A DNA stretch of 64,000 nt from Scatophagus argus (Eukaryota; Chordata; Actinopteri; Scatophagidae): NCBI RefSeq assembly GCF_020382885.2, contig NC_058506.1:10456318-10520317 (forward strand), written 5' to 3'. A program made the translations under genes and the position numbers. The stretch's first letter is position 1. Each line of letters starts with the position of its first letter. Below, piece after piece: positions 53,728 through 64,000 of this stretch. The notes beneath the pieces were generated by a model that was given only the letters and a program-made list of their open reading frames with translations, was not told the DNA's origin and ran no database searches.

Positions 53728-56700
53728 TTAAACAGACTTCAGCTTGGTCCATGGGTTTGTGCCGCGCACCTCCAGGGTTGGACTGCCACAGAAGATGTGG
53801 TTACACAGTTCCTCCAGTGGGGGTTCAGGGTTTGTAATCGCAAACTGTGCAGCTTCTTCCACTTCTTTAATAATACCCACATCCACCTCCTACATGGCCA
53901 GGCAGCGGAACAAAAACAGATGTTATTCGAACATATGGGTGCTTACAACATTCTGATCAGTGGATAAGTTGTTGATCACGGAGAATAAAACTATCCATCC
54001 ATCCATTTTCTATACTGCTTGTCCTTCAGCTGACTGCGGCAAGAGGCGAGGTTCACCCTGTACTGGTTGTCGGTCAATTGTAGGACTGACACACAAAGAC
54101 AGACAACCACACATGCACACATTCACTCCTAAGGGCAATGTAGAGTAGCCAGTTAATCTAACTGGGATTGTGGGAGGAAGCTGGAGTACCCGGAGTGCCG
54201 GTAGTTTGTTAGATTTTAGTCTGGTGTCATGCCTGTGTCAAGGCTCATCCCAAATAGGATTAAACATCCAAAACATACGTGAATCACAATTTATTACAAA
54301 TCTTTTCATTCATTTAAAGTAACAGGCTACCTACAGCTCATTTATCAAGAAATTTTGGCTACAATTGCAGGTCTTATTCCCTCCTTCAGTCAGGAATTTG
54401 TGCATTTTTTTTATTTATCTCAGACTTCAGTACTATTTTGTCTTCCATACTCTCCCCTGTTTAAAGCTCCTAGAAATTTTCAGCTTGAATAAACTACCTC
54501 AAGCTCCTCCTTGCTGGTCATGTTGTTGCTGAGCATCCGCTCCCTCAGCATAGAGATAGGATCGCTCTCTCTGCGGACCTTCTCAACCTCCTCCCGTGAG
54601 CGATAGCTGGGGTGGGAGATATTGGAGCAAGAACGTTACATTTTTACACCTATTACTTATTCAAAGAGCCAAAGTTGAATTAATCTTAATCTGTCATTGT
54701 TATCATCATCATCACCTTCATCACTACCTTCCTCATGAAACTAAAACAGTGTTACAACAATCAGCAACATCAATTTAAAATAAGGAGTAACAGTGACTCA
54801 GTAAAAACTACATAAGCACAAGAGCACACACGCTCTTTTACCTCAGGTGATCTTCACCCTCATGATGTCCAGCAAAACGGAAGGTCTTAAGCTCCAGAAG
54901 AATGGGACCCTGAATACAAATTGAGTTACAGTACAAGTTAGACAGAAATATGGTAAAGACATGACATAAACTATTAGAATACATTAATACATTTTTGTAA
55001 TTATCAGTTGACAATTAACACAACCTAAAAAGAAAAACTGTTAATTCACCTTCCCAGATCGGCAGTGGTCAGCCGCAAACCTGGTTGCCTCACGAACACA
55101 CAAAACGTCCATCCCATCCACCTAAACATAAAGCCACAAGTTTGCACAGGTTCCCACCAAAAGAGATGAATTTTAGATATTAAGAATCACTGAAATGCAT
55201 TGGAAAGTAAGGGTCATAGAAGGTGATAATGTCAGGGCCATATGTCTGTGGTCTGCAGAATTAATGATTGAGTTTAATTCTTGAAGAGCAACAACCATGC
55301 AGACAAACAGTCTCTCTACCAAGTAAGGGAAATCTCTCTCAGAAGAAAAAAATTAAGAACCGTACCCTGAGACCAGGAATGAAATCTCCTCTCTTGTAGA
55401 AGTCTGTGCTTGCAGACACTCGCTTTATTGCCGTACCTTTAGCATACCTGTTGTTCTCACAGACAAAAATGACAGGCAACTTCCACAGAGCAGCCATGTT
55501 GAAGGTTTCAAAAACCTGACCCTGTGGAACACAGAAACAGAGAAGAAGCTTTGTTTACTCTAAGCCAGTGTATACAGCTACTGATATGTTACAGTGTTAA
55601 TCAGTTCAATGTGTAAACTTGCAAGCATTAAGATTTCTGTCATATACTGTACCTGATTGGCTGCACCATCACCATAGACACAAACACTCAGTTCATTTTT
55701 GTTCTGATACTTGCAAGCAAAAGCTAGACCAGCACCTAGGGGAACCTCAGGACAGTACAGACAGAGACAAAGTTACATAATTCTTAACTTTAAATAGTAA
55801 TACTATCCATGTGAATGAAAACAGCTGATGAGATTTGCCCTGAGATGCTGTCTAGGCTGACAAGGAAGCCCAAAACTGTTGCATGAGTTACTGCTCCGAG
55901 TTACGCAGTTTATATCTCAGGATTGGGGAAACAGGGAACATGATGGGTATGGGCATAGTACTGGACTGTTGTGGTCAAGAGGGAGCTGAACTGGAAGGCA
56001 GAGAGCTCACAGTAAAGCTACCGCTCCTTTCCACTGAAAAGGAGCCAGCTGAGTTGATTGGGACATCTGATTGAGATGACTCCTTGGCACTTTCCTTTGG
56101 ACGTTTTGCAGCACATCCAACTATGAGGACAAGTGGGGCCAGACCAAGAACTCATTGTATATGAGTTGCATATCTCATCTGGCCTGGGAAGGTCTTGAAA
56201 TACCTCAAGAGGAGGTGGAAAATGTTGCTGTGGAGAGTGATGTCTGAAATACACCGTTTATCCTGCTGCCACCACAACCCGATTCTTTCTTATATTTCTC
56301 TTGCAGTCCCTCATTGCTACACAAGAGCAATACTAATCACTGTAGAGCCAGTATTAAAATTGTATAAAAATGACAGGTGACGTAACAACCTGCTGGAGTT
56401 AGTGGAGAGTTGCTTCAGTTAAGCCACTACAGTTGTTGTCATTATGTTGAGTATTTACCTGAGATCCAACAATACCATTTCCTCCATAGAACGTTTTAGC
56501 GAACATATGCATGGAGCCTCCTCTGCCCTTTGAAATACCTGCACTTCTACCTGAAAACCAAGTGATGAGAACGGTGACAACACAGAAAAACTGAACTTGG
56601 GCCAAAATACAGCACGTTCAAAACTTACCAGCAAGCTCAGACATGATTTCTTCAAGCGACCCGCCCCTGGTGTAAGCAAAACCATGAGTACGATATGCAG

Positions 56701-59294
56701 TGATCAGGTGGTCGCTTAAGTTAATTTCTGCTTCAATACCAACTGCACAGGCTTCCTACAAGGAGAAAGCAAAAAGATATATTTTTTTGGAAACTGGGAA
56801 AATGGGAATGGTTTTTGTTGAGATTTGGGACAGCTGACTGCGGGCAAGAGGCGTCATTCACCCTGGACTGGTCGCCAGTCAATCGCAGGACTGACACACA
56901 AAGACAGACAACCATACATGCACACACTCACACCTAGGGGTAAAATAGAGTAGCCAGTTAACTTAATGTACATGTTTTTGGGACTATGGGAGGAAGCCAG
57001 AGTACCCAGAAAAAACCCACGCAGGCACAGGGAGAACATGCAAAATCCACACAGAAGGGACAGGCTGACAGCATCATTGGTGCATCAACAAGATCCAGGT
57101 GGGGAAGACAAACTCAGAAGATTTTGCAGCTCTGATTATTAACTGATTATGTGGAGTGGAATCCATAGTATTTGGTAAATCACAAATAATGTGTTGATAT
57201 GAATATTTTATTACAAAAACGTCAAATAGCTAGTGTTTTTATGAGTGCATTGGGTATTTGTGCAGGAAGACAACAGGATCATGGAGAGAAAGCACACACT
57301 GAAAAGGAGTGGCAAAGCCGGATTAAAATAAAATTTGCTGAGGTAGTTTGTTATAATGCTACTTATCTTTTGTTTTCCTGTTGAACTCGCAATATGTGTC
57401 AACTCAGTGAAGCTTCCTCGATTGGGTGGTGCCTGTATTGCTGGCAGTGCAAGGCGTAGGTCCCATTTTGTGTGATTGCTTCAAATTGCATCTACTCTTG
57501 ACAATGACTTGTGTAATCTGTTAGGCTACTCTCTTTTCTGCAGACAGGAAGATGTAGTTAGTTTCATTGTTAACTGTATTATATTATTCCAATTCCATAT
57601 CATCTTTATAATTACAAAGATGATCAAGACTAGTCCAATAATTCTATCAAGACTGTCCAGATGATCCATAATGCTGTTGTGCATGTACTGACAAGAATTA
57701 TATTAAGAGATCATATTTCTCCTACCGTGGCTTCTCTGCACTGGTTCCCTGTATATACTGAGCATAAAATTAAGATCCACACCTACAAAGCCCTAATGTT
57801 CAGGCATCTTCATATCTTGAACTGTGCAGAGTAAGTGGAATGGGAGCCAGAGCCTTCGTCTATCAAGCTCCCCTGATGTGGAACCATCTTCCAGTCCCTC
57901 TCTGTATTTAAAAAGGTAGGTTTACAGCTTTCCCTTTTTGGTAGCGCTTATATCATTACTATTATTATTGTTGTTGTTGTTGTTGTTGTTTTTGCACATG
58001 TCTGAGTGTCTCTCTGCACATTCCTATTACACACATGTAATATATTTGTATATAAGTGGAAATATCAATTGTACTCCACCTGGCCATTGTACAGGTGGCA
58101 GGCACCTCTAATAATCTGCTGCTTGAAGAGCTGTTCAGCCTTCAGCTCGAAACACCGGATCGTCTGCATCGTGCGGTAGTACTGCAGACCCTCGTTACGA
58201 GTCAGAACCACCTGAGTGGCTGGGCCCTCATCCAGCTTGTGGAGGTCACTTTTCTGAAAAAAGGAAAACAATAACCATAAATCGTAGTGTGTAGTGTGAA
58301 TATATTTGTTTGACAAAACAGATTAAAAAAAAAAGCATTTAACCTCTATTTCAAAGGTAGCGTGAGAGGTGAAGCTGCTGTATGCATGTGCTGACAGCAC
58401 CCCTGCAGCTCCCTGCAAAAAGAGAAATGAATATGCTTCATTTGTCATGTCCAAGAAATGATGTTAACTTTATTCAATCAATTTAATTTTTGGCTCGTGT
58501 CTGTGCTGTCTTGTAATTTCTTGTCTTGTGGTTTTATTTTGTCACTTCTTCCTGTCTTTGTCTGTGTCTATTGTCCCCCTCCTTTGGAATTATCTGTCTC
58601 CTCCCTGATTATTTGCATCTGTGGCCTTACCTTGTGTGTGTGCATATAGTCCTTGTCTCCCTTTGTCCTGTGCCAGTTCGTCTTGTCCCTTGTGTCAAAC
58701 AACCAGCATCATCTCCATGCCTTTGCCTTTGCCGTTGTCACTGCCATTGCCAGTGCCAGGTCTTGTTATTTTGTTACATTGTTCAAGTGATTTTCTGTTT
58801 GTTTTCTTAGCCTGGCTTGAGTCAAGGGAGTTTTTTGTTTCTTAGATTAGCATAGGTTTTTTTTCTCTGTGAAGAATTATTTTCAGTTTGTACCTTTTGT
58901 GAATAAAAGTTTTATTTTGAAACTTTGAGAATCGTGCATTTGTGTTCAGGTCCGTTAGTTCAGTCGTTACATTATTATGAAAGTCCATCTGTCCGTATGT
59001 TTTTTATACCGCTTATCCAAGCCTATCCCAGCTGACTACGGGCGAGACTTATAATAACAAGTGAATCACATATATGGTACAGAAAATTAGACAAAAAAAA
59101 TTAGACAAAATGTTAGAACATAAGAAATTTCTGTTTTTGTTTCTTTCTTTTGATAATACTTATACTGAATTTGAAAGCCTCATCATAAAAACAAACTCCA
59201 TTGGTCAATTTTCTGGTATTTCACAGTGTAAGTATGCCAGACTTACTTTTCTCTGAACAGCCGTCCTCAGCGTGTTGGAAATAATGTTCAACAT
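53728..59294 (-). CDS. Divergent pyruvate dehydrogenase E1 alpha paralogue (intact)
   Basis: E1 alpha of the mitochondrial pyruvate dehydrogenase complex decarboxylates pyruvate with thiamine diphosphate. Eleven coding exons in reading order: 59294-59247, 58412-58344, 58253-58080, 56755-56629, 56550-56459, 55745-55653, 55521-55366, 55121-55050, 54909-54842, 54606-54498, 53889-53728; 389 aa (human PDHA1 390), so numbering matches. Residues 1-30 are a basic mitochondrial leader ([16 protein letters not shown]). Kept: [35 protein letters not shown], the ThDP motif GDGAANQ (195-201) to NN (224-225), and His292. Changed: Ser232 is Ala ([10 protein letters not shown]), His290 is Ala, Ser293 is His. 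The loop [13 protein letters not shown] becomes [13 protein letters not shown]; Ser300 remains. It lies just downstream of a canonical copy, in the same direction, with CNHIF and RGTNPW shared, so the pair is a tandem duplication. Introns carry several repeats. No frame break: a live gene. Confidence 0.93.
53990..54197 (+). repeat. Teleost LINE/SINE-tail repeat, copy 2
   Basis: Begins 'tccatccatccattttctat' and follows the same order of phrases as copy 1, ending in 'ggagtacccggag'. It lies in the last intron of the E1 alpha paralogue, antisense to it. Confidence 0.7.
56828..57061 (+). repeat. Teleost LINE/SINE-tail repeat, copy 3
   Basis: Runs from 'cagctgactgcgggcaagag' through 'agtagccagttaacttaatg' to 'aaatccacacagaaggga'. 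It lacks the tccatccat head. It lies in intron 3 of the E1 alpha paralogue, antisense to it. Confidence 0.75.
57640..57912 (+). mobile_element. LINE fragment (C-terminal end of a reverse transcriptase ORF)
   Basis: The + strand translates as [15 protein letters not shown], then [28 protein letters not shown] and, after stops, a trailing part resembling the LWNxLPxxL end. This is the typical tail of L2/Rex1/CR1-like non-LTR reverse transcriptases (HWLPV motif). The fragment is short, has in-frame stops and is dead. It sits in intron 3 of the E1 alpha paralogue. Confidence 0.75.
57969..57990. repeat. (TTG)n microsatellite
   Basis: About seven TTG units following a short ATT run, in intron 3 of the E1 alpha paralogue. 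It directly follows the LINE fragment and could be its tail. Confidence 0.8.
58988..59048 (+). repeat. Teleost LINE/SINE-tail repeat, copy 4 (short)
   Basis: 'tataccgcttatccaagcct' followed by 'cccagctgactacgggcgag' matches the head of copies 1-3 only. It is truncated and lies in intron 1 of the E1 alpha paralogue. Confidence 0.6.
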
Positions 59295-62200
59295 CTTGAT
59301 GTGAGAAGCAACTGACACTCCTTACCTTATACTACAGTCTTCATCACTAACAAATAGGTTGTCTTTCTGGTCTGATTACTTCACACACATACCGTAAACA
59401 CGCCTGTGCTAAGGTACACAATCAAATGTATACTTACAAGGAGACATCATACTGCAGTTACAGGCCCTGGGTGGCAGCAGTGAGTCGTTGTAATATTTTC
59501 TAATGTTTTGCAATATATTTAGGTTTTAAGCCCATTATCTCATAGATTAGAGATTAGAGACAGAGAATAGATTTTCTCCCAATCACACCTTGAATTAACT
59601 ACAGATAAACATAGTCAAATGTTTTCAGACATCATGCTGAGAACCAGTTTATTTTATGCAGAAATGTAGGGGAACTTATGTGTGTTTGAACAGATGTTTT
59701 GTCATTCATAGAAAACCTATGCGAAATGTGAAATGTCAAACAAATGAGGTTATGAGGTAGATTTATTGCAGAAGATGCCAAACATACGAATGCTTGTCAG
59801 TCGAGATCAATTCCTTAGCTGTCAAAACTACTTGTGTCCACAAGACTGTCTTTAGTGCTTCAGACAGTTACTTCTTCACCAGGGGCCAGTCATGTACTGT
59901 AGTAATGCTGGGAAACGAGGGAGGGACCCTGTACAATTAGATCACTCAGCATGGTGGCTCTTAACATTGTAGTCAAATAAGATGTGGTATCTGAGAGGTT
60001 GGAGGCTCTGCCTGGGAATGGTCATTTTGGCCATGTTGCTCATATATTGCTGTGTCCACCAAGAATCAACACCTCAGTCTGTAACTCTTTGTGGCGTTTA
60101 GCCAATTCATCTGATTTTTAAACTGTTGTAAAACTGTAAAACCACTTCACCATCCACCATCACCATTGTCTTGCTGACAAAAATCAATTATTGTAGCTTG
60201 TAACGAGACCCCGTCGCTGTTATCCTGATGTTAATTTACAAAAAAAAAGCCAAGCAAATTTTCTAAGACTAATGTCGGTTTCATCAGCGATGACTCAGAC
60301 TCAGACTGACTTGTAAAAGAAACTGCTCATTAGTGCTGATTTTTGTACTCCACTTAAGTAATTTAAGATGAGACTTATTCCCTCCCTAAACCAGAAGAAC
60401 TTTGGCTGGCATAAGCAGCAAAAAACAAAACAAAAAACAAGCCACAAATGAAACGGGAAAAGCAAATGTTCACATGGGTGCTACGTCTACACCCACAAAA
60501 CAAAAAGGTTTTAATTTGAAAATCATGTCCCTGTTTTTTTTTGTTGTTTTTTTTAATAAACCAATCTTTACTTTACTGAAATGGTAACATGCATTGGCTG
60601 TTCACTGATGTACAAGGTCAAAGCTGTGGACAACAGCTGTGCATATAGACCAAAACAAGTACACAAACACAGTACTTTACAAGATTTTTATTACAAGCCA
60701 CGCATGCATAAAACCAGTGATTCTATGGAGCGTTTCCTTGCATCATCCGCCACCCTCAATGTAACAGTTTACAACAACAAATACACTGTAAGCATTTTCA
60801 ATTGTTTCAAGACAGGTACAGACATTTCAAATTGTAGTTTGTCTTCTTATGAATACTTTACACATTACAGAGAAAAGACCCTTCGCTTCTAACCCGTTAA
60901 GTTGTTACAATGTCACACTAGTGTTACACTATGTAGATATATGGGCCGTTTTCATTTTGCTACCTGAGGTGTCACTCAGTTCATGTGTTCAAGTATTTGA
61001 CAAGAAAAAAGCAGACAAATTCAAAATGTATCCCTGTAAGTCACGTTCCACTTCTGGTGTCATGTGAGCCAAAGCGGCACATGAAGCTACTGAGGTTCTC
61101 TCTGCTGAAACAACAACACCTAATCCAGCATCATGTGAAGAGCGAAGCTTTGATGATGAATGCACTTTGACTAAAAGTCTTTATGTTAACATTCATCATT
61201 GATGGTTCAGCTTGTGGTCATTTTTATAAAAACAGAGTAAGAGCTTCTCTAAATATATGACAATGAACAGTTGATGTTTGTGAAACTCCAAAGGCACCCG
61301 AGCACCTGAGTATCTGCAGAATAACCACATGAATATGAACACACCGTGAAGAGCTGACTTTCTAGATGGATAAATCACCTGAGGATAGACTCATCCACTA
61401 GACAATACAATGCCTGCCAGGCACATGTGTGGTTTGGCAAGACAAATTAAAATTTCAAACCTTTCCCTTGGTATTTTTTTTAATTTTGTTTTACCATACA
61501 TATTAAGAGATAAACATATGGAGATAGTCTTTGCCTTGCTGCCTTTAATGGTGTCTTTATAACAGGGGGTTAAATAAAAGACAAGAAAAAAAAAAGAACT
61601 AGTTAACTCAGACTGAATGGTTTATCGTGTACACTTCAGTATAAAGAGTACAAAGTCTTTTTTTTTTTTTTTTTAACAGCTTGGACATTCTCAGATGAAT
61701 AGTGAAGGAAGGACATTTGTTTTATTGCACCTCAAAAGTGACCAGAGATAATCGTCAAACAAGCAAATTTTGAATCTTAAATATATTCACATGGGGCCCG
61801 ATTAACAAAACCTTCTGAAGATAAGTGCTTTATGTTATTTACATCCCTCAAAAAACAAAAAAACTGTTATTAATTTATATCTTTTGGTAATTGTACAAGA
61901 CAGAACTTTAAATAATCTACCAACACCCAGGACTGTGATTTGGATGGCTAAACATTAAACGAAAGATCTGCATTGTGGTGAGTTTCCCAATGGTTGAATA
62001 TTCTTCAAGAAAAATATAAATAGATATGGGACAGAACAGCTGATTGTGGAAGCTGCTTTTCAAATGGTACAAATTTGACTGGCAGTAACTGGCTCTTCTG
62101 AAAGCAGAAAAACGAGCCCTGATACCCCTGATTGTGAATTACAGCATAAAACAAAGTTTTGAAAAAGGTTTTGTCTATTTATGTTCTTGTCAATCTTTGT

Positions 62201-62413
62201 TATATTCTCAGAATCTCTTTGTGAATGTGGTCCCTGTTGATAAAATAAACAGCACTCCAATTAATTTACTTGCTGATTTTTCAAGCTCTGGATCTGAGGC
62301 ACTAGATCATGGTATATTATATGAGTGTGTGTGTAGATGTGTGAGTATATTTGAGGGGTAGGGGTCAGGGTGTTAATATATCATAATTGGGTGGGCAGGG
62401 TGATGACAAAACT
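59295..62413. other. Spacer between the two E1 alpha genes
   Basis: Holds the promoter of the paralogue on its left and the 3' UTR of canonical pdha1 on its right. AATAAA on the - strand at 61721-61726 would give pdha1 a 3' UTR of about 0.7 kb. Several T- and A-tracts occur (60236-60248, 60533-60553, 61659-61676). No coding exon is seen. Confidence 0.4.
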
Positions 62414-64000
62414 TCAGCTAACAGACTTCAGCTTGGCCCAGGGGTTTGTGCCTCGCACCTCCAGAGGTGGATTGTTGTGAAAGATGTGGTTGCACAATTC
62501 ATCCAGTTGGGGTTCGGGATCTGTGGTGGCAAACTGAGTGGCTTCTTCAATTTCCTTCCTCACCTCCACATCAATCTCCTACAGACATAGTAGAAAATTT
62601 TAGGAATTACTCCAACAGTCTGTTAGAGTACATCTGCACGACCAAAGGTATTTGGTTATGTGGGTTTTCTGTTCAATTAGAGAAAATAAAGTTATGTGTG
62701 TGCTCAATTCAATACATTTATTCACTATTAAAAAAATGTGTTGAGGACTATCTTAACAGATCTTGATCACTGAGGCACCTGCAGTGGACAAAATACATCA
62801 ATCCATACAGCATATAGTAGACCAATGTGTATCTAAGGGGTTGAAGGGTGCTTTCACACCTACAGTTCAGATCAACCATTGACATTTACAAAGATGGACA
62901 ACATGTCTCACACACAGGCATGAAACCATGCCTACAAAAGAGACAATTTACATTCTTCTTTCTTATTCAACTGGAAACTACAACCACTTCCAAACTGCAG
63001 ACATAAAACTGCACATCCGGTTGTCTGATGGCTGAAGCCAACTTCTTAACAGTATTTGTGCTGTAGTGAGCTCATCTGGCAGGTGACCGTGGAGCCGAGA
63101 CAGAAACTCTTGTGTTAAAACAAAGCACTGCAGCTTTGTGTGTGCAGCTGGAGGCTGCGGCTCACTTCCTCAATATACACAATCCTGACTCTCACTATAA
63201 TTATGAATTAAATTTAGACTTTGAAATCTAAATTTAAATGAATGTTTTAAAAGCCACTAAAAAAATACATAAGTGTGAGCATTTGTTCTTTTTACAAACT
63301 ATAAGTACCTTGAGCTCCTCCACACTGGCCATATTGTTGCTGAGCATGCGGTCCTTCAGCATGGAGATGGGGTCACTCTTACCGCGGACCTCCTGGATCT
63401 CCTCACGTGTGCGGTAACTGAAAGGGGAGAGATTGGTGCAGGGATGTTGTAGGGATGCACTACTACACTTTTTTTTTAGAGCTGATGCTAAATCAAATTG
63501 CTGTAACTTCAGTATTTGAAACTTCTGATTAAAAGCAATGCACTACATTGACTAACCACTGTATGATATGAAGATGATTGATTTGGGATCATTGTGCAAA
63601 AACCAGCAAGCAATAGAACAAAATGTAACTTTAACTTTGCTAATAACTCCAAGTATGGTTACATTTCTAATCAGAGAACTTCCTCCTGTATTATTCAAGT
63701 CAGACATTCGCCTGCTAAAGCCAATAGCCATGTTAGTGTCTGTGTTGAGTCCATCCCTGGGATGTGGTCACAGCGTTGCAAGGCAACTACAGCAGGGAGA
63801 AGAGTACATGAAGACTACTGTGGCAGAAGCAAGGGGCAGTAGCACAGTGAGGACAGGATATAAATGATTAATATACTAGTAAATCAATTAATAAATAAAA
63901 ACATTTTAAAAACACCTCCAAAAAAGAGTCATTTAAATAGGACAGGAACTGATCATTTACCTGACACCAGGATCACTCATACTGTGTCCATGATAGCGGT
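62414..64000 (-). CDS. pdha1: Pyruvate dehydrogenase E1 alpha, canonical copy (3' part only)
   Basis: Only the last three coding exons are in the window: 64000-63961 (cut by the edge), 63417-63309 and 62578-62414. The first encodes [13 protein letters not shown], the unchanged active-site loop with Ser293 and Ser300, the two PDK/PDP-controlled serines. The second encodes [20 protein letters not shown] and ends in SVEELK. The last encodes [20 protein letters not shown] and ends in [13 protein letters not shown] before TGA. Every landmark matches human PDHA1. The 109-nt penultimate exon has exactly the same length as in the neighbouring paralogue. Transcription runs leftward toward that paralogue. 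The mitochondrial leader and ThDP motif must lie beyond 64000. Confidence 0.95.

Noticed and set aside
55846-56400. Open frames in an intron of the E1 alpha paralogue
   Set aside because: No similarity; they lie between well-supported exons 55745-55653 and 56550-56459.

Overview
The window is vertebrate nuclear DNA, almost certainly from a teleost fish. The genes have many short exons with GT-AG introns, the encoded proteins match vertebrate families closely, AATAAA signals follow the genes, and the gaps hold (TG)n microsatellites and fish-type interspersed repeats (a hAT element, a TTAA-flanked MITE, LINE pieces). All exon coordinates were read by hand from splice sites and similarity to human proteins recalled from memory. 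The coding exons of each complete model sum to a multiple of three.

The left half (about 5.8-30.5 kb) is transcribed on the + strand. It holds wasf3 (WAVE3 actin regulator, 469 aa), atp6v1a (V-ATPase catalytic subunit A, 617 aa, the human length), zdhhc23 (DHHC palmitoyltransferase, 395 aa) and a secreted PTGDS-like lipocalin (182 aa) with a TATA box. The right half (about 31-64 kb) is transcribed on the - strand. It holds a zfx/zfy zinc-finger activator (746 aa), sat1 (spermidine/spermine acetyltransferase, 169 aa), prdx4 (ER peroxiredoxin, 263 aa), a short TOGARAM-like protein with one TOG region (555 aa), an intact divergent paralogue of pyruvate dehydrogenase E1 alpha (389 aa), and the last three coding exons of a canonical pdha1 that runs off the right edge. 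ATP6V1A and ZDHHC23 are neighbours on human 3q13. ZFX, SAT1, PRDX4 and PDHA1 lie on human Xp22. The window therefore spans a junction of two conserved blocks near 30.5-31 kb.

The most striking locus is the tandem E1 alpha pair. The inner copy keeps the mitochondrial leader, the thiamine-diphosphate motif, the full length and an unbroken frame. It has lost two of the three classical PDK phosphorylation serines (Ser232 is Ala, Ser293 is His), and the active-site loop around them is rewritten. The adjacent canonical copy keeps the normal loop. This suggests a PDH E1 alpha that is freed from, or differently tuned to, kinase control. Other points worth a look are a zfx protein in which finger 11 is replaced by a low-complexity linker, a GGCC cluster in the probable zfx promoter, an 800-bp hAT element with a perfect 8-bp target duplication, a lipocalin without the PGD-synthase cysteine, and a sat1 intron too short to hold the mammalian poison exon.

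The stretches 1-5.8, 17.2-21.0, 24.3-28.9, 43.9-45.3, 48.9-50.0 and 59.3-62.4 kb show no gene that I can support.
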